Below are positions 9,461-11,446 of a DNA stretch of 11,446 bases, piece by piece. The notes under the pieces are model-generated. The model was not told the DNA's origin. It did no database searches and saw only the letters and a list, made by a program, of their open reading frames with translations. The translations under genes were made by a program, and so were the position numbers. The number at the start of each line of letters is the position of its first letter. Within the stretch, counting starts at the first letter, position 1. The stretch is taken from positions 1 through 11,446 of the forward strand of contig JAICIG010000258.1 in NCBI GenBank assembly GCA_025924495.1, given 5' to 3'. This DNA is from Pirellulales bacterium (GTDB lineage Bacteria; Planctomycetota; Planctomycetia; Pirellulales; JAICIG01).

Positions 9461-9494
9461 GAAAACCGGGCGCGCTCTCTCGAAGCGCAAAACG

Positions 9495-11390
9495 TTACCC
9501 CGCTTGCGCCGAGCGAAAGACGAGCGCAGCATGGCCGGGAGCGCGCCACTGCTTCTCATCCGCCAGCCCGGTCCCGGCACCGCCAAAACGAGGATCTTCA
9601 CTCGACCAGAGCAACTGCCACTCGTCGCCATCGGGTGGCGCCAGCAGCGGTTCCGAGACGGGGTCGCAATCGAAGGTGCAACCCAAATTGACGACAACCA
9701 GCCGGTCTTCGCTTTCCCCGCGATAACGCAACAGCAGCGCCTCAGCCCCCAACACGGCGCCTTCCACGCGGTCGCTGCGTTGCGAGGCAAACACCGGATC
9801 CTCGCGCCGCATGCGTAGCAGTTCGCGATGCATCAAGTACGTCTCACTGTGCTTTTCCCGCTCAGAAAAATCGAGTTTGCAGCGATTGAACGTTTCAATA
9901 TCGCCGGGATCGGCCATGGTCGTTTCGCTATCGCGTCCGGTTAGACTGTAGAAGTTCCTGAGAAAGTCGTGACGGCCCTTTCGCACCAGCGCAGCCAGCT
10001 CGGCGTTGTGATCGGCAAAAAACATAAAGGGGGCCGACGCCCAGAACTCCTGGCCTTGGAAAAACATGGGCGTACCGGGCGCGAGCAGCCAGAGCGCGGT
10101 TACAGCGCGGAAACGCCCGGGCGACGTCAGACGGTGAGGGCGCTCCCCACGGCCGGAATGAGCGACCTGATCATGATTCTCGAGGAACGTCACGAAGCGC
10201 TCGGCAGGCAAGCCCCAGGTCGGCGACCCGCGGCGTTTGCCTTGGCGGCGGTTCCACTGGCCTTGATAAAGAAAGCCTCGCTGGACGGCAGAAAGCAATT
10301 CCTGCGGCGTTCCGCGGTAATCGCCATAGAAGAAATCGTTGTGTCCGGTCGAAGCAACGCGAACGGCGTGATGAAAGTCGTCGTTCCACGTTGCGTCCAG
10401 GCCGTATCCCCCCTCCTCAATTTCCCGTATGACGTTCGCTTCCTGATGTTCGTTTTCGGCGATGACGAGGATGCTCCGGCCGGCAGCCTGCTCACGTGCG
10501 CGCCGCGTCAGTGCGGCAACGATGTGTTCTTCGGAATCATCTTCAATGGCGTGAATCGCATCGAGCCGCAGCCCGTCGAGATGATACTCATCGATCCAAT
10601 ATGCGGCGTTCGAGCAGAAAAACTCGCGGACGGGGCCGCAGTTCTCGCCGTCGAAGTTCACGGCGGAGCCCCACTCCGTCACATGACGCCGCGATACGAA
10701 GTCGTCGCTGAATTTGCCTAAATAGTTATCAGCGGGACCAAAGTGGTTGTAGACGACGTCGAGAATCACGCCCAATCCCAACTCGTGAGCCCGATCCACG
10801 AATGCCCGAAAATCATCGGGCGATCCATAGAGCCGGGTGGGAGCGAACAGGTCGACGCCGTCATAGCCCCAACCGAACCGGCCCGGAAACTCGGCCACCG
10901 GCATGACTTCAACAAGCGTGATGCCGAAACGGTCCAGTTCTTCTAATTCGCGAGCCGCAGCCTGCCAGGTCCCCGCGTTGGTAAAAGTGCCCACGTGCAA
11001 TTCGTACACGACCTGGCCGTGCAGTTGCACGCCGCGCCAGGCCTGATCACGCCAGACGTATGAGGAGGGATCGACCACCTGCGACGGGCCGGCGCTGCCT
11101 TGAGGCTGGAACCGAGACGCCGGGTCCGGGTAAAGTTGGTTATCGCCCTCGAGCCGGAAACAATACAGGTCGCCAACTTTAGCTCGTTCGACATACGCCG
11201 AAAAAAAGCCCCCCGGCTCCGCCTTCAATGACTGCGAAACTTGGGAAAGTTGTCCACCGTCTGGCGGCTGGCAGTCGACGACGACTTCGACTTGTTGGCA
11301 GCGCGGCGTCCAGACGCGAAAATGAACGCCGCCGCGAGCTTGCGCTTCCGCACCAATAAATAGCCGGCGACTTGGCCCAGCCGATTCCAT
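9495..11390 (-). CDS. treZ: Malto-oligosyltrehalose trehalohydrolase (TreZ)
   Basis: TreZ hydrolyses the alpha-1,4 bond next to the trehalosyl end made by TreY, releasing free trehalose and a glucan two glucoses shorter. The product is 631 aa (GH13_10), a little longer than many homologues. A CBM48-like N-terminal domain (GVHFRVWTPRCQQVEVV, about residues 21-80) leads to the barrel from VVYELHVGTFT (about 128). The nucleophile is Asp277 in LDGLRLDAIHAI (codon 10562-10560), the acid/base Glu312 is in LVIAENEHQ, and Asp407 is in FLENHDQVAHSGRGER. TreZ-type GQEFWASAPFMFFADH follows, and near the C-terminus LLWSSEDPRFGG with GHAALVF. The start is ATG at 11390, with AAAGGA 7 nt upstream. An ATG 11 codons earlier (11423) directly follows an in-frame TAA and lacks a clear ribosome site. 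It is the first gene visible in the minus-strand block. Its partner treY is at the other end on the opposite strand. Confidence 0.97.
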   Translation of the reverse strand: MESAGPSRRLFIGAEAQARGGVHFRVWTPRCQQVEVVVDCQPPDGGQLSQVSQSLKAEPGGFFSAYVERAKVGDLYCFRLEGDNQLYPDPASRFQPQGSAGPSQVVDPSSYVWRDQAWRGVQLHGQVVYELHVGTFTNAGTWQAAARELEELDRFGITLVEVMPVAEFPGRFGWGYDGVDLFAPTRLYGSPDDFRAFVDRAHELGLGVILDVVYNHFGPADNYLGKFSDDFVSRRHVTEWGSAVNFDGENCGPVREFFCSNAAYWIDEYHLDGLRLDAIHAIEDDSEEHIVAALTRRAREQAAGRSILVIAENEHQEANVIREIEEGGYGLDATWNDDFHHAVRVASTGHNDFFYGDYRGTPQELLSAVQRGFLYQGQWNRRQGKRRGSPTWGLPAERFVTFLENHDQVAHSGRGERPHRLTSPGRFRAVTALWLLAPGTPMFFQGQEFWASAPFMFFADHNAELAALVRKGRHDFLRNFYSLTGRDSETTMADPGDIETFNRCKLDFSEREKHSETYLMHRELLRMRREDPVFASQRSDRVEGAVLGAEALLLRYRGESEDRLVVVNLGCTFDCDPVSEPLLAPPDGDEWQLLWSSEDPRFGGAGTGLADEKQWRAPGHAALVFRSAQAG

Positions 11391-11397
11391 TTGTCGA

Positions 11398-11403
11398 TCC
11401 TTT
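11398..11403 (-). promoter_or_regulatory. Ribosome binding site of treZ (start-deciding)
   Basis: AAAGGA on the minus strand lies 7 nt before the ATG at 11390 and selects it over the upstream ATG at 11423. The remaining bases to the window edge hold an in-frame TAA at 11426-11424 and nothing else recognisable. Confidence 0.6.
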
Positions 11404-11446
11404 CGTAGGGCCGGCCCGGCCATTTATGCCCAGCGACAGCCATGAC

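Larger units (their letters stand above)
9387..9494 (-). other. Intergenic region treZ-glgE
   Basis: These 108 nt are the only sizeable non-coding stretch in the minus-strand block; the other gaps are 24 and 29 nt. It holds the glgE ribosome site near 9394-9398 and two short inverted repeats: a perfect 5-bp stem with 3-nt loop at 9448-9460, and GCGCT/AGCGC at 9472-9476 with 9484-9488. No U-tract follows either hairpin on the minus strand, so it is not a convincing intrinsic terminator. I found no well-spaced -35/-10 pair. An internal promoter or processing site is possible but unproven. Confidence 0.5.

Noticed and set aside
9969..10721. 250-codon plus-strand open frame opposite treZ
   Set aside because: It is antisense to conserved TreZ catalytic motifs and has no family resemblance.
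9384..11423. Three minus-strand genes (treZ, glgE, glgB) each have an alternative in-frame start exactly 11 codons upstream
   Set aside because: This is curious, but the three 11-residue extensions share no sequence and each downstream ATG has the better ribosome site. It is most likely coincidence.
11424..11446. Possible tail of a gene upstream of treZ ending at the TAA at 11426-11424
   Set aside because: Only a handful of codons are visible; nothing supports real coding.

Overview
The window is an almost fully coding block of five alpha-glucan/trehalose enzymes. Each carries a GH13 (alpha-amylase superfamily) catalytic domain with its catalytic residues intact. All look cytoplasmic, since none has a signal peptide or membrane segment. 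The DNA is moderately GC-rich by eye. Long antisense ORF shadows, short gaps and purine-rich ribosome binding sites fit a bacterium. The TreS-maltokinase fusion, the stand-alone glgE and the nearby treY/treZ argue for a Gram-negative or planctomycete/acidobacterium-like lineage rather than a typical actinobacterium. That placement is a low-confidence guess, and no phylogenetic marker is present.

Layout. Positions 1-2013 (+) hold the 3' part of treY (maltooligosyltrehalose synthase), cut by the window edge. Three bases further on, the convergent minus-strand block begins. Read in its own 5'->3' direction it runs treZ (11390-9495), a 108-nt gap, glgE (9386-7401), a 24-nt gap, a treS-mak fusion (7376-3969), a 29-nt gap, and glgB (3939-2017). 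No tRNA, rRNA, CRISPR, insertion sequence or repeat array was seen. No non-coding stretch exceeds about 110 bases.

How the genes work together. TreS interconverts trehalose and maltose. The fused maltokinase makes maltose-1-phosphate with ATP. GlgE adds the maltosyl unit to alpha-1,4-glucan, and GlgB introduces alpha-1,6 branches. TreY converts the reducing end of alpha-1,4 chains to a trehalosyl end, and TreZ releases trehalose. The locus therefore encodes both limbs of a trehalose-glucan cycle: the GlgE pathway into glycogen-like glucan and the TreY/TreZ pathway back. Neither the debranching enzyme (TreX/GlgX) nor the nucleotide-sugar routes (GlgC/GlgA, OtsA/OtsB) are in the window.

Novelty. 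Every protein belongs to a well-known family and I found no undescribed system. The points worth a second look concern organisation: treY split from treZ and convergent with glgB across a 3-bp gap, the tight glgE/treS-mak pairing, the only sizeable non-coding gap lying before glgE, and some start-codon and domain details.
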